From NCBI GenBank assembly GCA_900542055.1, contig UQMA01000017.1, positions 1-29,814 of the forward strand: a stretch of 29,814 nucleotides of DNA, read 5' to 3'. Origin of the DNA: an uncultured Azospirillum sp. (lineage in GTDB: Bacteria; Pseudomonadota; Alphaproteobacteria; RF32; CAG-239). This document shows positions 16,426-23,463 of this stretch, in pieces. Under the pieces are notes generated by a model, which ran no database searches, was not told the origin of the DNA, and was given only the letters and a program-made list of their open reading frames with translations. How positions within the stretch are numbered: position 1 is the stretch's first letter; the number at the start of each line of letters is the position of its first letter. The position numbers were made by a program, and so were the translations under genes.

Positions 16426-16447
16426 TTAAATTTTTAAGGATAAGAAA

Positions 16448-16738
16448 ATGACAGATATTACATTTAATGCTGAAAAGCGCGAAAAAGCAGGTAAGGGGGC
16501 AGCTCGGGCATGTCGTCGTGAAGGCCGTGTTCCTGCCGTTATCTATGGTAACAAACAAGAGCCGGTTATGATTAGCCTGCATCCGGTTGAACTTGAAAAA
16601 GCTTTGGATTTGGTCGGTTTTTATGATGCTGATATCGAAATTGTTCTCGGCGGCAAAAAAATTAAAGTTTCTTGTCAGGATGTACAATTTCATCCGGTTT
16701 CTGACAAGCCGATTCACGTTGACTTTCTCAGAAAATAA
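16448..16738 (+). CDS. rplY: Ribosomal protein bL25, short form
   Basis: bL25 binds 5S rRNA in the 50S subunit. The 96-residue protein has the core signatures EKAGKGAARACRREGRVPAVIYG and HPVSDKPIHVDFLRK, and then stops. It is the size of E. coli L25 (94 residues). Most alphaproteobacteria instead have the CTC/TL5 form of about 200 residues with a C-terminal beta domain. The sequence ends exactly where that second domain would begin, so this is a clean domain loss rather than a frameshift; no downstream frame encodes the missing part. AAGGA precedes the ATG. It heads rplY-pth-ychF. Confidence 0.95.
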   Translation: MTDITFNAEKREKAGKGAARACRREGRVPAVIYGNKQEPVMISLHPVELEKALDLVGFYDADIEIVLGGKKIKVSCQDVQFHPVSDKPIHVDFLRK

Positions 16739-16745
16739 GTTTTAA

Positions 16746-16838
16746 ATTTTTTCGGAGCGTATTGGCGGGTGTGCTTTCCTTTTTTACAGGGAAAGCGAAA
16801 AGGCAAAACGCTCCGAAAATTTATTTTAAATTCCGGAG
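16746..16838 (+). promoter_or_regulatory. Nested hairpin in the rplY-pth gap with alternative pairing to the pth ribosome site
   Basis: TTTTCGGAGCGT (16749-16760) pairs with ACGCTCCGAAAA (16808-16819), enclosing a second stem GCTTTCC/GGAAAGC (16773-16779 with 16790-16796). The 3' arm's CTCCG (16811-16815) can instead pair with CGGAG (16834-16838), the pth Shine-Dalgarno site. The two folds are mutually exclusive. The weak TTTATTTT after the outer stem also allows partial termination or RNase III processing. Confidence 0.5.
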
Positions 16839-16844
16839 AAAAAT

Positions 16845-17417
16845 ATGTTTCTAATTGTTGGTTTGGGCAACCCTGGGGCAGAATATGCAGGAACTCGCCA
16901 TAATGCGGGGTTTTTGGCGGTTGATGCCATAGCTGAAAAGTATGGTTTCGGTGCGTGGCGTGAAAAGTTTGACGGGTTGATTGCCGAAGGGCGCATCGAT
17001 AACGAAAAAGTATATTTGCTCAAGCCTCAAACTTTTATGAATTTGTCCGGAAATTCAGTTGGCAAGGCTGCTTTATTCTATAAAATATTACCGGAACATA
17101 TTATTGTTATTCATGATGATATGGATCTTGATATCAGTAAAATAAAAGCCAAAACCGGCGGAGGAGCCGGCGGGCATAATGGTTTGAAAAGCATAGATGC
17201 ACATATTACAAATGCGTATCATCGCGTGCGCCTTGGGGTCGGGCATCCCGCAGGACAAGGCGAAGCTGTTGTTAATTATGTTCTTTCGCGTTTTTCTAAA
17301 AATGAGCAGGATTATTTATATCATAATATAAATGTAGTAGCTGATAATATCGGAATTTTGCTGCATGACGGAATGGCGGCTTTCAGTAATAAAATAGGTA
17401 TGTTGCAACAAAAATAG
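16845..17417 (+). CDS. pth: Peptidyl-tRNA hydrolase
   Basis: Pth frees peptides from prematurely released peptidyl-tRNA. The 190-residue protein has the expected active-site residues: Asn10 in VGLGNPG, the catalytic His in GTRHNAGF, Asn in KPQTFMNLSG, Asp in HDDMDLD, and Asn in GGHNGLKS. Length is normal. GGAG lies six bases before the ATG and is involved in the possible RNA switch upstream. It sits between rplY and ychF, a common order. Confidence 0.97.
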   Translation: MFLIVGLGNPGAEYAGTRHNAGFLAVDAIAEKYGFGAWREKFDGLIAEGRIDNEKVYLLKPQTFMNLSGNSVGKAALFYKILPEHIIVIHDDMDLDISKIKAKTGGGAGGHNGLKSIDAHITNAYHRVRLGVGHPAGQGEAVVNYVLSRFSKNEQDYLYHNINVVADNIGILLHDGMAAFSNKIGMLQQK

Positions 17418-17432
17418 TTTAAGGAGATAGAG

Positions 17433-18542
17433 ATGGGTTTTAATTGTGGAATAGTGGGATTGCCGAATGTTGGCAAGTCAACTTTGTTTAATGCTTTAAC
17501 GCAAACAATTGCCGCGCAGGCTGCAAATTTTCCTTTTTGCACAATTGAACCTAACACCGGAAGAGTTGCAGTTCCGGATGAACGTTTGGATAAATTAGTT
17601 GAATTGGTACAGCCGAAAAATGTTGTTCCAACTCAATTAGAGTTTGTTGATATTGCCGGTTTGGTTAAAGGCGCTTCAAAAGGCGAAGGATTAGGAAACC
17701 AATTTTTAGCCAATATTCGTGAAGTCGACGCTGTTATACATGTTTTGCGTTGTTTTGAAGATGATAATATTACCCATGTGGAAGGCAGCGTTGATCCTAT
17801 AAGAGATGCCGAAATCGTAGAAACAGAATTAATGCTTGCTGATTTAGAGTCTTTGGAAAAGCGTTATGAGCAGACAGTTAAAAAAGCCCGCGGAGGAGAT
17901 AAAGAATCAATAGTGCGGCAAGCGGTTATGGAACCGATTATTGCTGCTTTAAAAGTTGGAAAGCCGGCAAGAACGGCGGCTCCCGATGCTTCCAATAAAG
18001 ATGCGCAGAAAGAATATAAAATGTTGCAGTTGTTAACTTCCAAGCCTGTTTTATATGTTTGTAATGTTGATGAAAATTCGGCGGCAAGCGGAAATGCTTT
18101 TTCAGATAGGGTGGCAGAAAAAGCAGCAGCTGAAGGGGCAAAATCTGTTGTTATTTCGGCTGCAATAGAATCGGAAGTGGCTCAGTTGGAAGATAAAGCA
18201 GAGCAGCAGGAATTTTTGGAAACGCTGGGGCTTAGCGAAACCGGACTTTCAAAAATTATTCGTGCCGGTTATGAACTTTTAGGTTTGCAGACTTACTTTA
18301 CCGCAGGACCGAAAGAGGTGCGCGCATGGACATTTTTGAAGGGCTCAAAGGCTCCTCAATGCGCCGGTATCATTCACTCTGATTTTGAGCGTGGTTTTAT
18401 TCGCGCCGAAACCATTTCTTATGATGACTATATACGCTTGGGAGGAGAACAAGCTTGTAAAGAAGCAGGAAAAATGCGTTCTGAAGGCAAAGATTATGTT
18501 GTGCAAGACGGGGATTTGCTTAATTTTCTGTTTAATGTTTAG
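17433..18542 (+). CDS. ychF: Redox-regulated Obg-family ATPase YchF
   Basis: YchF is a ribosome-associated P-loop protein that prefers ATP to GTP. The 369 residues have G1 GLPNVGKST, the switch region FPFCTIEPNTG, and G3 DIAGLVKGASKGEGLGNQFL. NVDE stands in place of the NKxD specificity motif, which explains the ATP preference in this family. A helical insert is followed by the C-terminal TGS domain (FTAGPKEVRAWTF to LNFLFNV). AAGGAG precedes the ATG, 16 bases after pth. Confidence 0.97.
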   Translation: MGFNCGIVGLPNVGKSTLFNALTQTIAAQAANFPFCTIEPNTGRVAVPDERLDKLVELVQPKNVVPTQLEFVDIAGLVKGASKGEGLGNQFLANIREVDAVIHVLRCFEDDNITHVEGSVDPIRDAEIVETELMLADLESLEKRYEQTVKKARGGDKESIVRQAVMEPIIAALKVGKPARTAAPDASNKDAQKEYKMLQLLTSKPVLYVCNVDENSAASGNAFSDRVAEKAAAEGAKSVVISAAIESEVAQLEDKAEQQEFLETLGLSETGLSKIIRAGYELLGLQTYFTAGPKEVRAWTFLKGSKAPQCAGIIHSDFERGFIRAETISYDDYIRLGGEQACKEAGKMRSEGKDYVVQDGDLLNFLFNV

Positions 18543-18546
18543 ATTT

Positions 18547-18588
18547 AAAAACAATAAAACCGCTCAAATGAGCGGTTTTATTGTTTTT
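18547..18588. terminator. Long perfect bidirectional terminator after ychF
   Basis: A 19-bp perfect stem (18547-18565 with 18570-18588, loop AAAT) has an A/T-rich outer part and core CCGCTC/GAGCGG, ending in five T. It closes the rplY-pth-ychF operon. Confidence 0.93.
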
Positions 18589-18670
18589 GCGACTCTGTTT
18601 TTAAACTAGCTTTTTTATTTATATCCGTGTAACATCGGTATAGGGGATTTTTATAACGGAGTATTAAAGT

Positions 18671-20977
18671 ATGAAAGCTTTTTTAACTAAAGCCGCATCT
18701 GTATCTGTATTGACATGCGGGATAGCTTTATTACCGCAAACGGCTCATGCCGATGTAATGGGGTGGAATGATTTAAAAGATGCCATTAATGCGGGACAAT
18801 CTATTTCTTTGGGAATGGACATAGACGCTGCCGGAAATGTTCCAGAATGGAACGGGGGCAAAGAAACGCTTGTCGGCAATAATTATAAAATAAACGGAAA
18901 CAACTATAATGGTTTTGTGGTTAATAACGGCTCTTTGTCTTTTTCTAATTTGGAAGGTCGGGAGTTTAACCGCTTTTTAAGTAACTTATCGACGGGAATC
19001 GATCCGGATAGCGATGGCGAAATGTATTCGGTTTCGGTTAACGACAGTGTGTTTAAAAAAAATTCTTTGGTGTTTGCAGATGGCAAGGGCGGCGGTGTTA
19101 TATATAATAATGGCAAATTAGAAGTAAGTAATACGGAATTTGAATCTAATAGTGTTGTAGCTGCTCGTGGCGATACAGCTTGGAGCGGAATGGGCGGTGC
19201 CATTCACAATAACGGAACTGCTGAAATTGAAAATTCTGCTTTTATAACTAATTCTGCGGAAAAAGGCGGAGCTATATATAACAGCGGTACATTGACTGTA
19301 ACCGGCGGAAAATTTGAAGGAAATAAAGCTTCTTCCGGCGGAGCAATTTATTCTGCCGGTAATCTTATTTTAAATTCAGGAAGCGGTTTGTCTTTTTCTG
19401 GAAATACGAATGAGCTTCTGGGTGAATATAATGATATTTATATGGATAATGCGGATCTTTCGGTAAAAGCTGATGGCGGTGATGTAACGTTTGAAGGCGG
19501 AATTTATGGTCAGAATTATAATATTAACATAGATGGAAGCAAAGAAAACAAAGTAACGATTAAAAGGTATGGAATTGTAAGTGCAAATTCGGTTACGTTA
19601 AAGAGCACAACATTGGAACTTTTTAACGGTATTCTGGTACCTCCTTCAGATATGGCTCCATCAATGAGAATAGGTGATTTTACTTTTGAAAATTCTCCTA
19701 CGCTTTTGTTAAACGTGTATATTTCCCATCCGCAAACAGGTGCGCCGTCTTCGCCTTATATTGAGGCTTCCGGTGATGTTAAGGGAAGCGCAAATATAGT
19801 TATCAAGCCGGATACGGATCAAGTTTTGTCACCCAATCAATCGTTGGTTTTCTTAAAAGCACCAAATGATGATTTATCAACTGAGACAAGTTTTAAGGTC
19901 AGCCGTGTTTTTCTCAGTCCGTATATGTGGAATACAAAAGTTGAATATGGCGATGGTGTCGGAAGCACGTGGTATATATATATGACTGAAGAACTGAATA
20001 ATAGCGGCGATGGAAGCAGAATTTTGACACCTGAGATTGTTGCGTACATCGGTGCTCAGGGAATTGCTTTGGAGCAACATCGCAATATGGTAACAAGCGT
20101 TCGCGATAAGGTTGCGTCTAACAAATTTCCGGCACAAGGAAAATATGGAATGTATGAGGACCATTACCGCAATCAAACTGGGTTGAATATGTGGTTTAAT
20201 CCTATATACAGTTATTCGTCTTTGAGTTCGCCGGTTGATTGGACGGCCGATATTATGGGAGCGGATATTGGGTTTGATATTCAAGGTGATATTTCCAATA
20301 AATTAGGTATTTTTGCTTCTTATCGGTATGGTGATTATGATTTTAGCGGAAAAGGAGAAAAGTTTGCCTCGCCGCTTGGCAGCAATATTGAAGACAATAG
20401 TTTTATGGCCGGCTTATATTATAGATATGACCATGATAATTTTTGGAGTTTTTCAACACTCTACGGCGGAAATCACAGTATGGACATTTCTGTTGATGAC
20501 AATGCTGTTTCGGAAAGTGCAAAGGCAACACAGTTTGGAGGAAGTTTTGAAATAGGGCATACGTTTGTTCCAAGCTATAATCTCACGTTGGAACCATCTT
20601 TAGGTGTTTTTTATACTATGATTGATGTAGACGGCATCAATGATGATTACGGAAAAACAGCTGAATATGATACATTGCACGAATTTGAAGGCGAAGCAGC
20701 TTTGAAGTTGGAAAAAACTTTTGATTATGGCTACGGTTATGGAAAAATTTATTTGAAACCAAGCATCCTTCAGACTTTTGCGATAGGAAACAGTGTTACT
20801 ATAAACGGTTCGAAAGATGTGGACACTTCGGAAGACCAAACTTTAGGACGAATTGAAATCGGCGGAAGATATGCTATTGACAGCAAAATGAGCTTGTACG
20901 GCTATATAAATTACACCGGCGGCAGTGATTATGAAAATATGGCCACCGGAATAGGCTTTAATTATCGTCTGCAGTGA
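18671..20977 (+). CDS. Autotransporter with Pmp-like GGAI repeats and C-terminal beta-barrel
   Basis: This is a 768-residue type V secreted surface protein. Residues 1-27 form a signal peptide ending in a clear AHA cleavage site. The passenger (about 30-450) is predicted to be a right-handed beta-helix. Four repeats start near residues 139, 175, 199 and 223 (GGVIYN, GGAIHN, GGAIYN, GGAIYS), each followed by FxxN-like motifs, the signature seen in chlamydial Pmp proteins. From about residue 490 the sequence is an autotransporter barrel with alternating aromatic strands. It ends FNYRLQ; most barrels end in an aromatic residue, so the terminal Gln is slightly odd. CGGAG lies nine bases before the ATG. 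The 128-base upstream gap has no convincing -35/-10 pair. Target and function are unknown. Confidence 0.88.
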   Translation: MKAFLTKAASVSVLTCGIALLPQTAHADVMGWNDLKDAINAGQSISLGMDIDAAGNVPEWNGGKETLVGNNYKINGNNYNGFVVNNGSLSFSNLEGREFNRFLSNLSTGIDPDSDGEMYSVSVNDSVFKKNSLVFADGKGGGVIYNNGKLEVSNTEFESNSVVAARGDTAWSGMGGAIHNNGTAEIENSAFITNSAEKGGAIYNSGTLTVTGGKFEGNKASSGGAIYSAGNLILNSGSGLSFSGNTNELLGEYNDIYMDNADLSVKADGGDVTFEGGIYGQNYNINIDGSKENKVTIKRYGIVSANSVTLKSTTLELFNGILVPPSDMAPSMRIGDFTFENSPTLLLNVYISHPQTGAPSSPYIEASGDVKGSANIVIKPDTDQVLSPNQSLVFLKAPNDDLSTETSFKVSRVFLSPYMWNTKVEYGDGVGSTWYIYMTEELNNSGDGSRILTPEIVAYIGAQGIALEQHRNMVTSVRDKVASNKFPAQGKYGMYEDHYRNQTGLNMWFNPIYSYSSLSSPVDWTADIMGADIGFDIQGDISNKLGIFASYRYGDYDFSGKGEKFASPLGSNIEDNSFMAGLYYRYDHDNFWSFSTLYGGNHSMDISVDDNAVSESAKATQFGGSFEIGHTFVPSYNLTLEPSLGVFYTMIDVDGINDDYGKTAEYDTLHEFEGEAALKLEKTFDYGYGYGKIYLKPSILQTFAIGNSVTINGSKDVDTSEDQTLGRIEIGGRYAIDSKMSLYGYINYTGGSDYENMATGIGFNYRLQ

Positions 20978-20988
20978 TATATTCAGAT

Positions 20989-21018
20989 AAAAAAGGAGGG
21001 AAAAGCCCTCCTTTTTTT
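20989..21018. terminator. Intrinsic terminator after the autotransporter
   Basis: GGAGGG (20995-21000) pairs with CCCTCC (21006-21011) around AAAAG, with six A before and seven T after. It is strong on the plus strand and probably functional on both. Confidence 0.92.
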
Positions 21019-21020
21019 GT

Positions 21021-21118
21021 GCGCTTAAAATGCTTTAAAAGATTAATAAATAGTTAAATTTAAGCGCTATTTTGATAAGAAATTTTGTCAAATTTGCGTC
21101 TACTTTTAGGCGCTTTTT
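21021..21118 (+). other. Two further inverted repeats downstream of the autotransporter terminator
   Basis: A 9-bp perfect repeat GCGCTTAAA / TTTAAGCGC (21021-21029 with 21059-21067) is followed by GCGTCT / AGGCGC (21096-21101 with 21108-21113) and five T. The second looks like another terminator. Together with the first terminator they would insulate the S10 operon from read-through. This stretch is the first part of a gene-free gap (20978-21379) that holds no coding sequence I can support. Confidence 0.5.
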
Positions 21119-21144
21119 CTGAGCATTTTGAATCGGAATAAGCG

Positions 21145-21211
21145 TTGCAAGTTTTTGTAAAAAAATAGAAAAAAACGATTTTTTTGCTTGCAATGTGATG
21201 TTGGATATGTT
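21145..21211 (+). promoter_or_regulatory. Candidate S10-operon promoter with upstream A-tracts
   Basis: TTGCTT (21184-21189) and TATGTT (21206-21211), 16 bases apart, are the best promoter pair. Directly upstream lie several A and T tracts inside a dyad TTGCAAG / CTTGCAA (21145-21151 with 21187-21193). A-rich DNA at this place is typical of an UP element at strong ribosomal promoters. The call is tentative because the hexamers are imperfect. Confidence 0.4.
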
Positions 21212-21282
21212 ACAAAACCATCACGTTAATCGGTTAAGGATAAATTTGCTTAATTGATTGTAATATGAAATATCCCGCAGTT

Positions 21283-21357
21283 CCTTGCTATGCAAGGTTT
21301 TGCATAAGGTTAATTTTTTGTAGGCGGCAATTTGGCTACAACCGAATCGTGCCGTCT
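21283..21357 (+). promoter_or_regulatory. Structured leader of the S10 ribosomal operon
   Basis: Hairpin A pairs CCTTGC (21283-21288) with GCAAGG (21292-21297). Hairpin B, exclusive with A, pairs TATGCAA (21289-21295) with TTGCATA (21300-21306), extended by CCT/AGG, and is followed by TTAATTTTTT like a terminator. Hairpin C pairs AGGCGGCA (21322-21329) with TGCCGTCT (21350-21357), with an inner TTTGG/CCGAA stem, just before the rpsJ ribosome site. In E. coli, L4 controls the S10 operon through leader attenuation and translation; a similar role here is inference. Confidence 0.5.
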
Positions 21358-21379
21358 AGTTATAGGAAAAGTATTTAAA

Positions 21380-21691
21380 ATGATGGATACACAAAATATA
21401 AGAATTCGTCTCAAGGCTTTTGACCATCGTTTGCTCGATTTATCAACTAAAGAAATCGTTCATACAGCCAAAAGAACCGGAGCAAATGTAAGAGGTCCAA
21501 TTCCTCTTCCAACAAGAATCGAGAAATTTACTGTTAACCGTTCTCCGCACGTAGATAAAAAATCTCGTGAACAGTTCGAAATCAGAACTCATAAGAGACT
21601 TCTCGATATTGTAAGTCCAACACCGCAGACAGTTGATGCTTTGATGAAATTGGATTTGGCTGCCGGCGTAAATGTTGAAATTAAACTGTAA
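21380..21691 (+). CDS. rpsJ: 30S ribosomal protein S10
   Basis: uS10 (103 residues, same as E. coli) is a 30S head protein that also joins NusB in antitermination. Signatures: IRIRLKAFDHRLLD, AKRTGANVRGPIPLPT, EIRTHKRLLDI. I chose the ATG at 21380, 12 bases after AGGA; ATG at 21383 is also possible. An upstream in-frame TTG lies inside leader hairpin C and is unlikely. It is the first gene of the S10 operon; no rpsL, rpsG, fusA or tuf precedes it. Confidence 0.97.
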   Translation: MMDTQNIRIRLKAFDHRLLDLSTKEIVHTAKRTGANVRGPIPLPTRIEKFTVNRSPHVDKKSREQFEIRTHKRLLDIVSPTPQTVDALMKLDLAAGVNVEIKL

Positions 21692-21786
21692 TTGTTTGTT
21701 ATAAAATAATTACCCGTAATAAAAAAAAGCAATGTTGGCTCTCGTGAAATATAGTCAGTCAACCTATTGAAAAGGAAAAATAAATA

Positions 21787-22506
21787 ATGCGTACTGGTTT
21801 AATCGCAAAAAAATTGGGAATGTCCCGTATTTTTGAGGCTAATGGAACTCATGTACCGGTTACTGTTTTGAGCGTTGACAATCTTCAGGTTGTTGCTGTC
21901 AAAACAATGGAAAAAGACGGCTATACAGCTGTTCAACTCGGAACCGGCGCTGTTAAAGCTAAAAATGTTTCAAAGGCACTTAAAGGACATTTCGCAAAGG
22001 CTAATGTTGAGCCTAAAAAGAAATTGGGTGAGTTCAGAGTTTCTGAAGACTGCCTGCTTTCTGTTGGTTCTGAATTGTCTGTAGAACATTTTGTTTGTGG
22101 TCAATTTGTTGATGTATGCGCTACTTCTCTTGGTAAAGGTTTTGCCGGTGTTATGAAGCGTCACAATTTTGCTGGTTTGGAAGCCAGCCACGGTGTTTCT
22201 ATTTCTCACCGTTCACATGGTTCTACTGGTCAAAGACAGGATCCGGGTAAGGTATTCAAAGGCAAAAAAATGGCCGGTCATATGGGTGATGAACGCGTTA
22301 CCGTTCAAAATCTTAAAGTCGTAGCCATTGACGCTGACAAAGGTTTGATTATGGTTAAAGGCGGCGTTCCTGGTGGTGAAAACGCTTGGGTTCGTGTTAC
22401 CGATGCTATTAAGAAAACTGCTAATGTTGAGCTTCCTTTGCCTGCAGGTTTGAAAAAAGTTGATGCACCTGTCGCAGTTAAAGCTGAAACAGCTGATAAT
22501 GCATAA
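21787..22506 (+). CDS. rplC: 50S ribosomal protein L3
   Basis: uL3 (239 residues) binds 23S rRNA near the peptidyl transferase centre and nucleates 50S assembly. RTGLIAKKLGMSRIF and the extended loop SHRSHGSTGQRQDPGKVFKGKKMAGHMG are diagnostic. It is about 30 residues longer than E. coli L3 because of an Ala/Lys/Val-rich C-terminal tail, usual in alphaproteobacteria. AAAGGAAAAATAA precedes the ATG. The 95-base gap after rpsJ is the longest within the cluster and holds a possible weak hairpin, GTTGGCT/AGTCAAC (21734-21740 with 21757-21763). Confidence 0.97.
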   Translation: MRTGLIAKKLGMSRIFEANGTHVPVTVLSVDNLQVVAVKTMEKDGYTAVQLGTGAVKAKNVSKALKGHFAKANVEPKKKLGEFRVSEDCLLSVGSELSVEHFVCGQFVDVCATSLGKGFAGVMKRHNFAGLEASHGVSISHRSHGSTGQRQDPGKVFKGKKMAGHMGDERVTVQNLKVVAIDADKGLIMVKGGVPGGENAWVRVTDAIKKTANVELPLPAGLKKVDAPVAVKAETADNA

Positions 22507-22525
22507 GATATAAGGATATAAAGTT

Positions 22526-23146
22526 ATGAAACAGGACATCTTGAGTTTAGATAATAAAAACGTTGGTTCTATTGAGCTGAATGAATCTATCTTTGGCTTG
22601 GAAGTTAGAGCTGATGTTTTGCAACGGGTTGTAAGATGGCAGTTGGCCAAAATGCAAGCCGGCACCCACAAAACTAAAGGCCGTTCGGAAGTTGCTTTGA
22701 CTCCTTCAAAACCTTTTAAGCAAAAAGGTTCTGGTAATGCTCGTCAAGGTAGCCGTAAGGGAGCTCAGTTTAGAAAGGGTGGAATTGTGTTTGGTCCGGT
22801 TGTTCGTGATCAGTCACATGAATTAACCAAGAAATTCAGACAGCTTGGTCTGAAAATCGCTCTTTCTTCAAAAGTTAAAGAGGGTAACTTGGTTGTTATC
22901 GATGAAGCAAAATTGTCTTCGCCTAAAACTAAAGATTTGCAAAACAAATTGAATGTTTGCGGCTTGAACAACTGCTTGTTTATCGATGGTAATGAAATAG
23001 ATATCAATTTTGCTTTGGCATCTCGTAATATTGCCGGTGTAGATGTTTTGCCGACAATCGGTGCTAACGTATATGACATCTTGAAAAAGGACAAACTGGT
23101 GTTGACTAAAGACGCCGTCAGCTGCTTGGAGGAAAGACTGAAATGA
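22526..23146 (+). CDS. rplD: 50S ribosomal protein L4
   Basis: uL4 (206 residues) lines the peptide exit tunnel. The tunnel loop is present (GTHKTKGRSEV through KQKGSGNARQGSRKGAQFRKGGIVFGP). L4 is the known autoregulator of the S10 operon in E. coli, which makes it the first candidate ligand for the leader structure at 21283-21357. AAGGA precedes the ATG. Its TGA overlaps the rplW start (ATGA), indicating coupling. Confidence 0.97.
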   Translation: MKQDILSLDNKNVGSIELNESIFGLEVRADVLQRVVRWQLAKMQAGTHKTKGRSEVALTPSKPFKQKGSGNARQGSRKGAQFRKGGIVFGPVVRDQSHELTKKFRQLGLKIALSSKVKEGNLVVIDEAKLSSPKTKDLQNKLNVCGLNNCLFIDGNEIDINFALASRNIAGVDVLPTIGANVYDILKKDKLVLTKDAVSCLEERLK

Positions 23147-23460
23147 AAAAAAATGTTAAAGCCAACAATGTAGTTGCTTCGATGTATGATACATTGGTTC
23201 GTCCGGTAATCACTGAGAAGTCTATGCTTTCTTCCGAAGCTGGAAAAGTTGTTTTCCGTGTTCCTTTGGAAGCTAGCAAAGAAGCTATTAAGGCTGCCGT
23301 TGAAGCTATTTTCAGCGTCAAGGTCGTTAAAGTGAATACTATTCGTCAGTTTGGCAAGGTTAAAAGATTCAAAGGTTATTTGGGACAACGCTCAGATTAT
23401 AAAAAAGCTTTGGTAACTCTTGCCGAAGGTCAAAATATTGATGTTACAACAGGAATTTAA
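23143..23460 (+). CDS. rplW: 50S ribosomal protein L23
   Basis: uL23 (105 residues) sits at the tunnel exit and docks trigger factor and SRP. The core begins at MYDTLVRPVITEKSM, with the later KVNTIRQFGKVKRFKG segment typical of the family. The first 13 residues are a Lys/Asn-rich extension; an in-frame ATG just before the core is possible, but the start at 23143 has GGAGG upstream and overlaps rplD by four bases. Confidence 0.95.
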   Translation: MKKNVKANNVVASMYDTLVRPVITEKSMLSSEAGKVVFRVPLEASKEAIKAAVEAIFSVKVVKVNTIRQFGKVKRFKGYLGQRSDYKKALVTLAEGQNIDVTTGI

Positions 23461-23463
23461 AAA

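Noticed and set aside
18547..18588. Long inverted repeat considered as an IS or transposon end
   Set aside because: The 19-bp stem with a four-base loop and T run is a terminator; no transposase or second copy is present.
19877..20284. Minus-strand open frame of 135 codons within the autotransporter gene
   Set aside because: It lies entirely opposite a well-supported gene, shows no family motif and has no promoter or ribosome site.
22213..23388. Minus-strand open frames of 152 and 192 codons opposite rplC, rplD and rplW
   Set aside because: Shadows of highly conserved ribosomal genes; their composition reflects reversed codons.
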